A stretch of DNA of 64,000 nucleotides. Source: Antedon mediterranea. Its lineage: Eukaryota > Echinodermata > Crinoidea > Comatulida > Antedonidae. Location of the stretch: assembly GCF_964355755.1 (NCBI RefSeq), contig NC_092679.1, positions 2,232,001-2,296,000 of the forward strand, in the 5' to 3' direction. The position numbers and the translations under genes were made by a program. The notes beneath the pieces are model-generated. The model was not told the origin of the DNA. It saw only the letters and a program-made list of their open reading frames with translations, and ran no database searches. Positions 47,501 through 55,600 of the stretch are shown here, piece by piece (the stretch's first letter is position 1; each line of letters opens with the position of its first letter).

Positions 47501-49712
47501 TTTAAATTTCGTCACATGACTGATTGCCTGCTGACTGGTATCACATGACCTTCTACCAATTTCCTTCACACAAAAGCAAACAGTGCCAACTGATTTAGGT
47601 AAATATACTAGATTAGATAATTTCCTCATGTTTCTGTGAATAAACCATTTTTTCAGCTAAGGAAAAGGCTTTTTCACTATCAGACCATCTATTTATACCT
47701 CCATGATCAGACCATGATTAGACAGAAGGCTTAAGTTGGACAATGGGTATATAAATTACTACGGTCCATAGTTGGACCTTATCAACCAAAGCTTAAAGAT
47801 GTATTGTCCCGTGAAACACAAAAAAATGAAGGTCAAAATATTCTAAAATTAAATTGGCCACATCAAAGTAATATTAAAGTTATTCACCTTAAGCGAAAAT
47901 TCGAGCCAAAAACAACAATTTTACGTAATTAACAGCTAAATTAATTTGATTACATTTCGTCTGGATAATCGTCCCGAGCGAAAGTAAACAAAGATTTCAA
48001 ACCATGAGTATACATTATGCATGATGCTAATTAGGATTGTTTACAACAACAGATGAGAAGGTGTTTTCACACAGATCGCGAGGAAGTTTTATGATTATGC
48101 ATACAGAGTAGCCAAATAAGCGCGTTGCATTATGAGATATGTTTTGATAGAAAACTTTGACTGGAAGTCAAAGTTATTTTTTGCACCAAAAAACGTCTGT
48201 ATTTCAGTTATATGATTTTTTTTCCGACTTATTTTTGGTGAAAATGAATAACTATTATGATACTTCCCCTTCAAAATGACCCACTTTTTTTCAAAATCTT
48301 TTGGAATTTGACAAAGGGACAATACATCTTTAAATGTTTAATCTTTATAAACAATTTAGTTTTTTGTTTTACCATACAATTAATTGTTAGCCTTAGCACA
48401 ACTTAACCGATTGTTGGTAGTTGAACATAATAATCTCAATGGAAATAAGCTATTATTAAGCTTTTTGGCCAATCCTGGAAAATCTTTTTTAAATGTTTTA
48501 TTTGTAATGTCATTGTCAGTAAAATTTATGTTCACTTTGTCTTTTTTTATGATGATTTTCCTAATAAATTCAAATACAAATTGGTGCATTAGCAAAAGCA
48601 AATTCTGCGATACATCATAACATGTTACGTGTATATCATGGACATCCTTAACTTACACTTTACATGATACAGATGACACATGTGATGCACATGGGATGCT
48701 ATATAATGGAATTTGCCTATGATATTGGTGAAATATGTGATAAGAAAATAAACTATTCATACATTATTATATTATGTACAGTATCTTCAGATGATAGGAA
48801 TACTGTACTAAGGAAGTTATTTGTAATACAGTAATTACCATTGTCATCTAGATCATTTTACAGATAGATACAGTAATTCACAGTAACTTATTAAATTAGT
48901 CTATAAAAGACGGAGTAACAGCTTGCTTTTATAAACTTGATAATTGGATAACAATATTATTATATATTATTATTTCTATTTAATTAATGTTAATGAATTA
49001 GTTTCTAAAGTTAATACAATAATGGACCTTGAAAATTAATTGTATATGCAAATTTTAAGATGGAATTTTGATAGTACTGCATAATGCCAGTGTGATGTGC
49101 CCAAATATGATAGTGATATGCCCAAATATGGCAGTGGTATGACATCAACATGTCCATATACGGGCACATCACATTTTTTTGTCACATAAAGTTGATAGTG
49201 GCTTAATGCCATAACAATGAATTATACCAGGGAGTAATTAGTTTAATTTAATTAATTAGTAATTACTGTATTAGTATTATAATATTATTATAACTCTCTG
49301 AATTACACAAACCAGAAATGGTCTTGGTAGTCTATGAGTGCCGCTTACCTGGATAAACTGACATTAGCCCCTTTTCCAAGTGGGAGACAATATATGAAAA
49401 GAATTTTTTTAGTGGAACACCCCCACCTATCAATTGGACAGTCTAGTCGGACCATCCCCACGTATAACCGATATCATTTCTTCTCGAAGATAGTTGATAA
49501 CTAATCAACATGAACTAAAATAAAATTGAATATATAAACGCACCTAGAAAAATATACGAATGAATTTTGTGCGAGAAGAGAAATGAATGAATATTAATGA
49601 ATGATCATCTTACCTTCTTCGTTTCTTGTGAACTCTTTGAAGGAATGATGACGAATTGGTCCCATTTCCTCTTTAAGTTCGGAACTTGATTTTCATCACT
49701 TTTTGCTTCCAT
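16310..49712 (-). CDS. LYST: LYST, lysosomal trafficking regulator (BEACH-WD40), complete, 48 coding exons
   Basis: Large cytosolic BEACH-family protein; loss of the mammalian gene causes Chediak-Higashi syndrome with giant lysosome-related organelles. I assembled 48 exons on the minus strand from ATG at 49712 to TAA at 16310-16312. All phases agree; total 10,923 nt, 3640 residues (human about 3800). Order: helical/ARM-like N-terminal region, ConA-like lectin fold (about 1300-1575), long helical middle, PH-like domain (about 2850-2950), BEACH (about 2955-3285), WD40 repeats to the end. Homology is visible throughout, for example [15 protein letters not shown] near the N-terminus, [17 protein letters not shown] in BEACH, and [17 protein letters not shown] in WD40. 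Exon coordinates are in the three block entries. Introns carry most of the window's MITEs. Confidence 0.96.
16643..16978 (+). mobile_element. tRNA-derived SINE, full copy
   Basis: The head resembles a Leu/Ser-type tRNA gene: A box GTGGCCGAGCGGTTAAGACA and B box GGGTTCGAGGCTC. A body follows with GTTCTGGTGGTAGAAC and TTGACTGAAGAGG, then an (AATC)n tail at 16955-16978. It lies in the last LYST intron. A second copy is at 29758-30036 and a 3' piece at 26828-26927. Confidence 0.85.
17150..17288. repeat. Family 3 MITE, right part
   Basis: Ends TGTCCTAGTGGGAACCAAGC followed by TTTAAC, 7 bp from the donor of LYST exon 17295-17451. Left end indistinct. Confidence 0.55.
18460..18696. repeat. Palindromic MITE (family 1), composite
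   Basis: Both end arms present but a second partial arm (GTCTACACTAC near 18592) lies inside, suggesting one copy inserted in another or an unequal exchange. LYST intron. Confidence 0.75.
19290..19414. repeat. Palindromic MITE (family 1)
   Basis: Left arm GTCTACACTATCAAACTTTA, right arm AAGTTTGATAGTGTAGACAG. LYST intron. Confidence 0.8.
19909..19993. repeat. Palindromic MITE (family 1), internally deleted
   Basis: An 85-bp hairpin with both arms and almost no interior, like the copy at 2150-2230. Confidence 0.8.
20462..20597. repeat. Palindromic MITE (family 1), opposite orientation
   Basis: Interior reads as the reverse complement (AATATGGTAGTGATATG). Left outer arm largely lost. Confidence 0.75.
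21724..21742. repeat. Homopolymer G run
   Basis: About 19 consecutive G in a LYST intron, a possible quadruplex former and an assembly-sensitive site. Shorter G/C runs occur at 102-116, 8287-8303, 27260-27275, 28423-28450 and 63457-63469. Confidence 0.8.
21772..21917. repeat. Palindromic MITE (family 1)
   Basis: Arms TGTCTAAACTATCAAACTTA and TAATAGTGTAGAGAGAGCT; two interior units. Ends about 40 bp from a LYST splice donor. Confidence 0.8.
22313..22448. repeat. Palindromic MITE (family 1), opposite orientation
   Basis: Arms AGCTGTCTACACTAAACTAG and AAGTTTGATAGTGTAGACAG. LYST intron. Confidence 0.8.
23411..23590. repeat. Palindromic MITE (family 1) with expanded 21-bp tandem core
   Basis: About five head-to-tail copies of the 21-bp unit CATATTTGGGCATATCACTAC (last one GAGCACATCA) lie inside the element, where most copies have one or two. 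The left arm is lost; right arm AGTTTGAAAGTGTAGATACAG. Confidence 0.85.
25066..25223. repeat. Palindromic MITE (family 1), opposite orientation
   Basis: Complete apart from the outer left arm; right arm AGTTTGATAGTGTAGACAG. LYST intron. Confidence 0.8.
25498..25609. repeat. Palindromic MITE (family 1), internally deleted
   Basis: Left end GCTCTGTATGTGCCCATATA (arm deleted), right end GATAGACAGAGCT. It lies 22 bp from a LYST splice donor. Confidence 0.75.
26828..26927 (+). mobile_element. 5'-truncated SINE insertion
   Basis: Matches the 3' part of the 16643-16978 SINE (TTAGTACATCACAGCCACTG; TTTGACTGAAGAGG) and ends in a poly-A run. It interrupts the flanking long-TIR element after ATAGTTATT; the paralogous copy near 48250 is uninterrupted. 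Confidence 0.8.
27232..28466. mobile_element. Non-autonomous hAT-type DNA transposon, 1235 bp
   Basis: Terminal inverted repeats CAGTGGCGTATCCAG and CTGGATACGCCACTG, with G-rich then C-rich runs just inside. Flanked by a perfect 8-bp duplication CCTGTTAA at 27224-27231 and 28467-28474, the hAT signature. No transposase ORF. An empty-site paralogue (GCTGTTAA as read on the minus strand) is at 47929-47936. Confidence 0.9.
28694..40226 (-). CDS. LYST: LYST exons 7-25: ConA-like domain and helical middle
   Basis: Exons 40056-40226, 39728-39863, 38467-38736, 37607-37716, 36787-37310, 34451-34586, 33939-34110, 33568-33761, 33157-33408, 32741-32914, 32160-32441, 31792-31990, 31321-31635, 30894-31204, 30543-30712, 30121-30250, 29339-29523, 29135-29220, 28694-28846. 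The ConA-like fold spans exons 36787-37310, 34451-34586 and 33939-34110 ([57 protein letters not shown]). Later landmarks are [53 protein letters not shown] and [20 protein letters not shown], each with a clear human counterpart. Exon 31321-31635 is a Ser/Thr/Asp-rich linker. Confidence 0.9.
28980..29124. repeat. Palindromic MITE (family 1), right end lost at a splice donor
   Basis: Left arm AGCTCTGTCTACATTATCAA with three interior units. The element stops at CACATCACAGTTTGAAAC, about 10 bp from the donor of LYST exon 29135-29220; the right arm is gone. Confidence 0.8.
29758..30036 (+). mobile_element. tRNA-derived SINE, second copy
   Basis: Same family as 16643-16978: head GTGACCAATCGGTTAAGACA, B box GGGTTCGAGGCTC, body GTTCTGGTGGTAGAAC. 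The A box is diverged and the body has small deletions. LYST intron. Confidence 0.85.
30309..30490 (+). mobile_element. Second tRNA-derived SINE family
   Basis: tRNA-like head: A box GTAGCTTGGTGGTTTACATG and B box GGGGTTCAATCCTG; then AACTCATGCC and an AATTTCTTATTATTAAG tail. An inverted relative lies at 46364-46478. Unlikely to be a functional tRNA gene because no cloverleaf acceptor stem closes. Confidence 0.65.
32484..32629. repeat. Palindromic MITE (family 1), opposite orientation
   Basis: Arms AACTCTGTCTACACTATCAA and TTTGGTAGTGTAGACAGAGT: both ends share the same A/T change, as expected if arms are kept matched. LYST intron. Confidence 0.85.
34302..34432. repeat. Palindromic MITE (family 1), full copy with TTA duplication
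   Basis: Arms AGCTCTGTTCACACTATTAA and AGTTTGATAGTGTAGACAG, flanked by TTA on both sides. It ends 19 bp from a LYST donor. Confidence 0.85.
35277..35592 (+). mobile_element. 3' tail of a CR1/L2-like LINE
   Basis: The frame around 35385-35505 reads [20 protein letters not shown] followed by a Leu-rich stretch, the usual C-terminal tail of CR1/L2-type reverse transcriptase ORFs (S/A-x-LWNxLP). A 3'UTR ends in an (ATT)n run at 35568-35590, a typical LINE 3' end. The rest of the element is missing. Confidence 0.6.
35793..36160. repeat. 64-bp tandem satellite of perfect hairpins, about 6 units
   Basis: The unit begins TTAGGCCATAGAGATATGAT and ends CTACTGTAGGCTGGCTAT. Each full unit contains CCATAGAGATAT-G-ATATCTCTATGG, 12-bp perfect arms around one base, itself enclosed by AGGCC/GGCCT. 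Units 3 and 5 have deletions that shorten the hairpin or remove its right side. Confidence 0.9.
36531..36742. repeat. Long-TIR MITE (family 2), short copy
   Basis: TTACAGATGTATTGTCCCCC to AAGGGGACAATATATCTTTAA, inner arms aaataggccatttt / aaagtggcatattcaa. It ends about 45 bp from a LYST donor. Confidence 0.7.
38740..39720. other. LYST intron, about 1 kb, one repeat-like patch
   Basis: AT-rich with no gene. At 38985-39062 there is GTAGCAGGGCTTTTGGGCAA followed by CACTAGCCCTTCATCAGTGC, which looks like a piece of a dispersed repeat, but I cannot assign it. Confidence 0.4.
40573..49712 (-). CDS. LYST: LYST exons 1-6: N-terminal region
   Basis: Exons 49614-49712, 45893-45922 (30 nt), 44994-45085, 44609-44795, 43512-43602 and 40573-43277. 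The last is a single 2705-nt exon encoding about 900 residues, including [16 protein letters not shown] and [20 protein letters not shown], both recognisable in vertebrate LYST. Exon 1 starts MEAKSDENQ; a 5'UTR segment runs to an acceptor at 49736/49737, so at least one upstream non-coding exon is expected. Exons 1-3 give about 74 residues before the region that aligns with the human start. Exons 1 and 2 are the least certain; exon 2 has a weak polypyrimidine tract. Confidence 0.85.
43620..44360. other. LYST intron segment with no recognised feature
   Basis: AT-rich intron between LYST exons 44609-44795 and 43512-43602, left of the boundary satellite. An open stretch at 43970-44188 has no coding signature that I trust. 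Confidence 0.4.
44362..44665 (-). repeat. 80-84-bp tandem repeat duplicating a LYST exon end and its splice donor
   Basis: Four units. On the minus strand each holds the last 51 nt of LYST exon 44609-44795 (CAAGGAAGGGGATGGC to CTAGCCACTCAG) and about 30 nt of intron (GTATAGTG ... CTTATCTGATA). Donor-like CTCAG|GTAYA occurs at the true site (last exon base 44609) and again with exon-like bases ending at 44529, 44448 and 44364. Using any of the extra donors would read GTA TAG directly after the normal exon end. Confidence 0.9.
45185..45310. repeat. Dispersed repeat, CCCCTCACCAGTG / TGTTGGTTTATCCAGCTAAG type
   Basis: Related pieces occur at about 49335-49440, 50250-50350 and, inverted or partial, 63600-63715 (TTACCTGGATAAACCAACAG). 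The family is not identified. Confidence 0.5.
45335..45534. repeat. Palindromic MITE (family 1) with about seven 21-bp core units
   Basis: Unit AAATATGGTAGTGATATGCTC is repeated head to tail from about 45355 to 45480. Right arm GTGTAGACAAAGCT; left arm missing. LYST intron. Confidence 0.85.
46364..46478 (-). mobile_element. Second-family SINE, inverted copy
   Basis: On the minus strand it reads AGAGCTGTAGCTTGGTGCTT, AACATGCTTGCCTGCGCC and then a degraded B box (CCAGGTTTTAATCCTG), matching 30309-30490. Confidence 0.65.
47793..48333. repeat. Long-TIR MITE (family 2), intact reference copy
   Basis: 541 bp from TTAAAGATGTATTGTCCC to GGGACAATACATCTTTAA, no insertions. It is the uninterrupted inverted paralogue of the nested element at 26746-28604. 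Confidence 0.85.
49088..49205. repeat. Palindromic MITE (family 1), ends degraded
   Basis: Interior units in reverse orientation and CACATAAAGTTGATAGTG at the right; both outer arms lost. Confidence 0.7.
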
Positions 49713-51894
49713 TTTACTTTGTCACTAAATCTGCACCTAAAATAGAAATCAATGTATCCACTGGTATAAATGAAAGAAAATAATCAGTCAACAATGTTTT
49801 ATGAGATAATTTCAATTTATGGTTTCAGGTCATTTAATTGACGCTAAATATCTGCTGGTGGTACATTTAGAACAGCGTGAATTGGCTTTGCATTTACACA
49901 TAATTATTATAATTAATGTTATTTCAATAAATTATAAAATAAACTTGCTTTTAGTTGTAAAGTGTGCATTGTCCACCAAAACATAAAAAATACAGATTAG
50001 TCAAAATCAAACTTTGAATATATTCCATTTTTATTCACTAACAAGACTGATTTCACTCACAAAAATACAAAATAAATAATAAATAGTTAAATTTAATCAA
50101 AAACTCATTAACTTACAGACATATGGTCTTCCGATTTACTATATTATTATTCATCATTAACAATTTTTTTTAGGGTTTTCTATCAAATTTATGGTCAAAG
50201 TCATTATCTTTAATTAATTATACATATGGTTTACGGATGATACCACTGGCCTGGAGGGAGTCTTAGAAATGATATTACTTGTGTTCTCCCCTCAAATGAG
50301 AAAAAGTCTACATGTTGGTGTATCCATGTAAGCTAGGCACGAAATAGACAAAGTAATTATACGTGCACACTTCTCAACATGCTATAATAAATTTCATTCA
50401 GGCAGTAATTTCTGTCGTAAATAGAACATTTCAGCAGCCTTTTTACACGCTGTGCACATGTTTTTGAGTGCAACAGCTGTGTAGTATATTGCTCGGCATG
50501 AAAATAAACGGCCATCATGCTGTTTGTACGGACATTGAAATCAGAACTTTTTGTGGCGTGGGCCCCGTTGACTTGTTCAATATTGTGTTTTGCGATGGGG
50601 TTTCCCATAATTTTGTATGTAAATCTGTATGGTATATATCTCTATTTATTATAAATACTGTATATGTTCATAATTTATCCAAATTTCCATAGATATTAGT
50701 GACATTTCGTAGTAAGAGATTGAGGACCCTGCCATGTTGAAACATGGATAGCAAAATAATGGTCAATAAGCCAATTATAATCTACTACCGTGCTGCAAAA
50801 AAAAAAATTTAATCAGAAAGAAATATATTAATATGTGCATGCAGGCACAGACCAAGTCGAGTCTGTTAAAATGTGGAACCTATTTATCTTATATAATTAT
50901 TATATATAAATAATAAATATGCTTAGACTATAAGTAGGCCTCGTATAGGCTACTGCTGGTACATGGTAAAAAGATCTAGGCCTAATAAGTAATAGGTAGT
51001 CCCTACTTAGGCCCACTGTAGTGCTTCTAGCTGGCTACCATCCATACCCTCTGGGCATCTATGCCTTAAAACTGATTAAACTAGCCTACTTTTAGCCTAG
51101 ATATGCAAGAAGGGTTTCAGATCCGTCATTCATTCGACGTGGTTGGCTACTGCTTGGCATAATTATTTTTTTTAAATAAATGTACAGTAATACTTACGAT
51201 AAGAAAATACATTCCACTAATTAAAATATATTAAACTTGTTATAAATCATGCATGACTTTCCACTTTTTATAATTTTGCTGGCTAATCGGTTAGATACCA
51301 GCATTTAATGAATGGAAATCATTTCGTGTGTGTTTTCCGTAGTTTTTGTTTATGAGTGTCAAAGGTTATGAAATATTTATAGAGGGCAGCAGACTGGTTT
51401 TTGACGAACTCAATGACTCTAACAGTTATGGAGCGCCATTTTTGCCTTTAATGCATGCGTTATGTTATAATAATAATACTTAACTATTTTCTCACGAAAA
51501 ACACTTGGTCTATACAGGATTACTGGATAAATGGTAAGTTTTTGACGATAAAGCGTATTCGCATCTACACAAATTAGGATGTACACATTTTTAAAATGTT
51601 GCATTGCATCGGAAATGTTCCCAAATTGGTTAGTCGTTTAAGTAGCAAAAAGTTTGAAAAGAAAACAACAAATTAGTAGTAGTTTGACTAAAGTTTCCTG
51701 CTTGTGACTAATGAATTTTTTAATATGCATATATTATTTGGCCAAAAAAAGCTACACCCTTCGTCCAGTGATATGGAATACATTATAGGATTAATTGTTA
51801 AGAATAAAAGCAGGATGGATGAATTTTGGCAGACACAAACACATGCTGACTGACAAAAATATACCAATGTCACTGAGAAATAAATTATTTAACC

Positions 51895-52262
51895 ATGTGT
51901 GCTATCAAATATGACATATGGTTCAGAGACATGGGAACTTGATCAGAAACTTACAACTACACTCAAAGAGCAATGGAAAGAAAGATGATGAACTTATCGC
52001 TTCGAGACAGAGGGTAAATCATACTATCATCAGAAAAAATGGAGAAGGGCTGGGCATATGGCAAGATTTCAAGATAATAGATAGACATACAGATTAACAG
52101 AATTGCAACCAAGGGTAGGAAAGAGGAAGACGAAGACAGAAAAGAAGGTGGAGAGATGGTCTATCAACATACATTGGAACAGCTGCATGGACTAGGACAG
52201 CAAGAATTGGACAGAAATGGAAATGTTATGAGGAAGGCTTCATTCAACATATTCCTAGATAG
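51895..52262 (+). mobile_element. Degenerate 3' end of a non-LTR retrotransposon ORF
   Basis: With frame changes it reads LTYGSETWELDQKLTTTLKE and QWKERMMNLSLRDR, then GHMARFQDNR, QPRVGKRKTKT and WTEMEML, the C-terminal tail common to many invertebrate endonuclease/reverse-transcriptase ORFs (YGSETW; WAGHVARM-like; GRP.RW-like). Frameshifts and stops show it is dead. Confidence 0.65.
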
Positions 52263-52487
52263 ATAGGATTAATTCAGACCTACGGGTGAATTTATTTATC
52301 TTTTTTTGTGTAGAAGGACAATTTATGTTCTATTTCTTTGGTGGAAGGCAGAGAGATTTTTTTTCTGTTGTAAAAATAATAAGGAAGGAGAAAAATAAAC
52401 AAAGAAACAAAAAAGTAAACACTGCCCTCTTTTTTGAGTTAGCAGACGATACTCTCTCGCGACACTCGTGTCGTCCGTGTGTGAAGG

Positions 52488-52508
52488 CTGCTGCTGCTGC
52501 TGCTGCTG
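52488..52508. repeat. (GCT)n microsatellite upstream of GALNT2
   Basis: About seven GCT units, some 140 bp before the GALNT2 ATG, probably promoter or 5'UTR. Confidence 0.8.
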
Positions 52509-52603
52509 CTACTACCGTCACGCCAAAGTTTGAACGGAAATAGGACGTGGTCTGACGCCGTGAGTGGCACGGTTTTCTTCGGCTGGAGACCGAGTCTCGT
52601 AGC

Positions 52604-52610
52604 TATAAAA
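52604..52610 (+). promoter_or_regulatory. Possible TATA box of GALNT2
   Basis: TATAAAA lies 41 bp before the ATG. A start site 30 bp downstream would leave a very short leader; the true promoter may be further upstream. Confidence 0.25.
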
Positions 52611-52650
52611 AATTACATTCTTTATTTCTGTTTAGTGCAATTTAAACAAC

Positions 52651-55600
52651 ATGATTCGTAGGAAATCCCGTCTTCTTTTGCTAATTGTAGCTGCTTGGGT
52701 ATTAGGTATGATAGTGTACATGTACAATTCTGGCGATGAGCCAAACGTAAGTTTGGAAGTTTCAACCTTTTCCTTGTTTTTTTTTAGGCCTAGGGCCTAG
52801 GCCCTAGGCCTACCTAGATAGGCTCTGTACAAGATACACAGCACACCACAAAGTCATAGAACAGGTGCATGGCGTTGACGTTACGGCCTGTGTCAGTGTA
52901 ACTAGACTAGGCCTGGCCCTAGGCTATAATATGAAACAGAAAATAAAGCCTTTGTTTTCCAGATTGTTTCACTTTAAACCGTAAAAAATAATAAATAATG
53001 TCCCACATTTTTTCAACAAACAAAACGAATGTTTATGTGTTGAAGGATATGTTGTGTGTAGCTGTAGTAACAATAACATAGACCTAACTTTATGTACTGT
53101 GCTATTTATAATTTAATAAAATGCTATTTAAATAGACTATATCTAGGCTAGGCCTACTAAAAAATGAAATAGGCCTACACATTTTCAAATTCGTATTTTA
53201 AGTAAATCATTGTATTTATTATCATATGCATGTGGTCAGTCTTTTTCCAGACAATGCAAATATCTTCCAAGAGAAAGATGAAATATTTGTCTGTCATAAC
53301 TTTGTTTTTTCTTTAATTGTAATCATTGCATCTGTTTTACATTACCTACAGTCATACACAGTAGCTGATCACAAACACAGTTTTAGGTGTCCAGTCAATC
53401 CGAAAATTGCATTAAATTTAACTTCTTAAAAAAACTGTATAAGCTGGAATAAGTTTGGAAGGTTATCATTGCAAGCATGATATTAAACTACAAATTTAAC
53501 ATTTTTAAATACTTTTTAATAGAAAGAGGAGAGCAGTATAAGGATTTTAATTCTTATTAAAGATGTATTGTCCCCCAAAAAATAAAAAATAAAGATGAAA
53601 AAAATCAAATTTTGAATAGACCGTTTTGTAGTTAACATAAAGTTATTCACTTCCACCGAAAAAAAATCCGAAAAAAATATTGATTTCGCTTATAAAAAAA
53701 TCAAAATAAGTTTACCATTTTTTCGAACTCATCGGCTCAGAAATTAGGCCGGGAGAGCTAACTCATACATATGCATGATATGTTAATGAGCATCCACACA
53801 GCAGAGATCTGATCTAACAATGGACGATGCACGTTGTATGTACAACACCACCACCAGAGATCGACGCGATTCGACTGTGGGTTTCCCTGGCCTGATCGTA
53901 TAAATATGTAAAGCTGAGCTGTTAATTTGTCGGTAAGTAGGCCTAGACGGTTATTTTAAATATAATAATATATATAACGCAATAATAACAGGAAGGTAAA
54001 TTAATTAACTTAACCTGGGATTTTTTCAGTTCAGGGCTAGGCCTAGAATAATTAATACATGCTGCTGCATATTACTAGGCTAGTAGCAAGCAGACTGTGA
54101 CAATCGGGTCCCTGCAGAAGATGCCCAGCTAGGCCCTATCTATACATTGTACTCTTCATAGACTGGCCTAGGCTATATGCCATCAATCTTAGCTACATTC
54201 CGAAAATACAGCCAGCTTGCTGTACCATATATATTTACAGTTGAAGCTTGTTTAACTAATTTTTATGATAAAAATAAAACAAACATTTTTCAGGGAAAAT
54301 GGTTGCAATACAAGCCTGAAATTGAGAACCTTCCAGCAGCACTGTACAAGTAGACAGAGGGGAAAAGCCAGCTTAGCCATTTTACAACACAAACAAATGT
54401 TCTCTGTACTGTAGTAAGTCAAATATTTATTTTCTCTTTTTATAAGTTATAACATTATAAGTAATGTGTTTTAATTACCATAGAAAGGTAGTATACTTAT
54501 TTGACTATGTCAAAGTAAGCAATTTCACTAGCCCAATTTTGCACTAAATATGCATGATCAATTTTTTCCAGATTTTCATACTTTGCTTTTACTTTTTTTA
54601 AAGACGTTGAGCTGATGAAGACTGGAACAGAGGTCACCCAAAGACAACAATGATAGACTCGGTATTGGAATATGATTGGATATTGCAGGAAAAATATTTC
54701 TGACTCTCCTGCTGCATTTGGCCAATATGTTCTTGTCCAGCTTGTAAAATATTGTATAATTTTTTTTGTATTATATGTACAGTATATTATTTTGTAAACA
54801 TAACATTCAATAAATAAAAAAAAAACTACTACAACAGTACACAGGATAAATTCTTCAAATTTACTTACACTTCATAATTTTACTGTAAATATTACAGTGC
54901 AAAAGGAGTTAATAAAATATATATATACAGTATATCTGATTGAATTCCTGTATTGTTTTTTGTGTCAATTTGTCTACTAATTATCAATGTGTTGATTGTG
55001 GCAGTAATTACGACAGCTATAGTCTTCTAAGATCGCTCACATCCATTACAAAGTGTTATTTTAAATAGTAAGAAACGTTTCAATAAATTGTGCCACTGTA
55101 CGATACATTTTATGTTTCTCACTACTTGCTCTTATTGTTCAATCAATCAACCTAAAAAAAAAAAGAAATTTGTGTCAAAATATCTGCATAAAATGTTTAT
55201 TTGCGGAATGTTAATTTGAACCTATTGCATTTGATACAGAAAATATTTTAAAAATATTGCATCAGTAAAACATCCAAAACAATATTTAGATTTTTTTTTT
55301 TTTTTTATTTTCACTGCCGAATAGATAGTTGAAATCTTTAAAAATTAAACCAATTCATCATGATTAAAACAAAAATACATCCCTTCTGGTGGTGTTCTAC
55401 TGTAGCCCTAGCTAGCAGTGTACTGCCTAGGCCTACTACACTCTACTTCTAGAGACAGAAGTAGGCAGCAGTTAGGCTACTCGAGACTGTCAGTGCTAGT
55501 AGTAGTACAGTAGCAGCAAATTCGGGCCTAGGCCTAGCTAGGCCTCTCCTGTTAGCGAAACAAAAACTCACCTAAATGAATAAGATTCAACATCAAAGTT

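Larger units (their letters stand above)
45923..49613. other. First LYST coding intron, 3.7 kb, repeats only
   Basis: It contains an inverted SINE-like piece (46364-46478), a long-TIR MITE (47793-48333), a family 1 MITE (49088-49205) and an ATT microsatellite near 46818. No coding exon that I can support. Confidence 0.6.
49738..52650. other. LYST-GALNT2 divergent intergenic region
   Basis: It should hold the LYST promoter and 5' non-coding exon(s), and the GALNT2 promoter. Visible items are a diverged family 2 MITE arm at 49960-50215, a TAGGCCTA-rich patch at 50930-51090, a LINE remnant at 51895-52262, and a GCT repeat at 52488-52508. A minus-strand donor-like CTTATCGTAAGT at about 51195-51206 could end a LYST 5'UTR exon, but this is weak. 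Confidence 0.4.

Noticed and set aside
52286-52543. 85-codon frame with poly-Ala just before GALNT2
   Set aside because: The Ala run is the GCT microsatellite; no start context or homology, and it lies in the promoter region.
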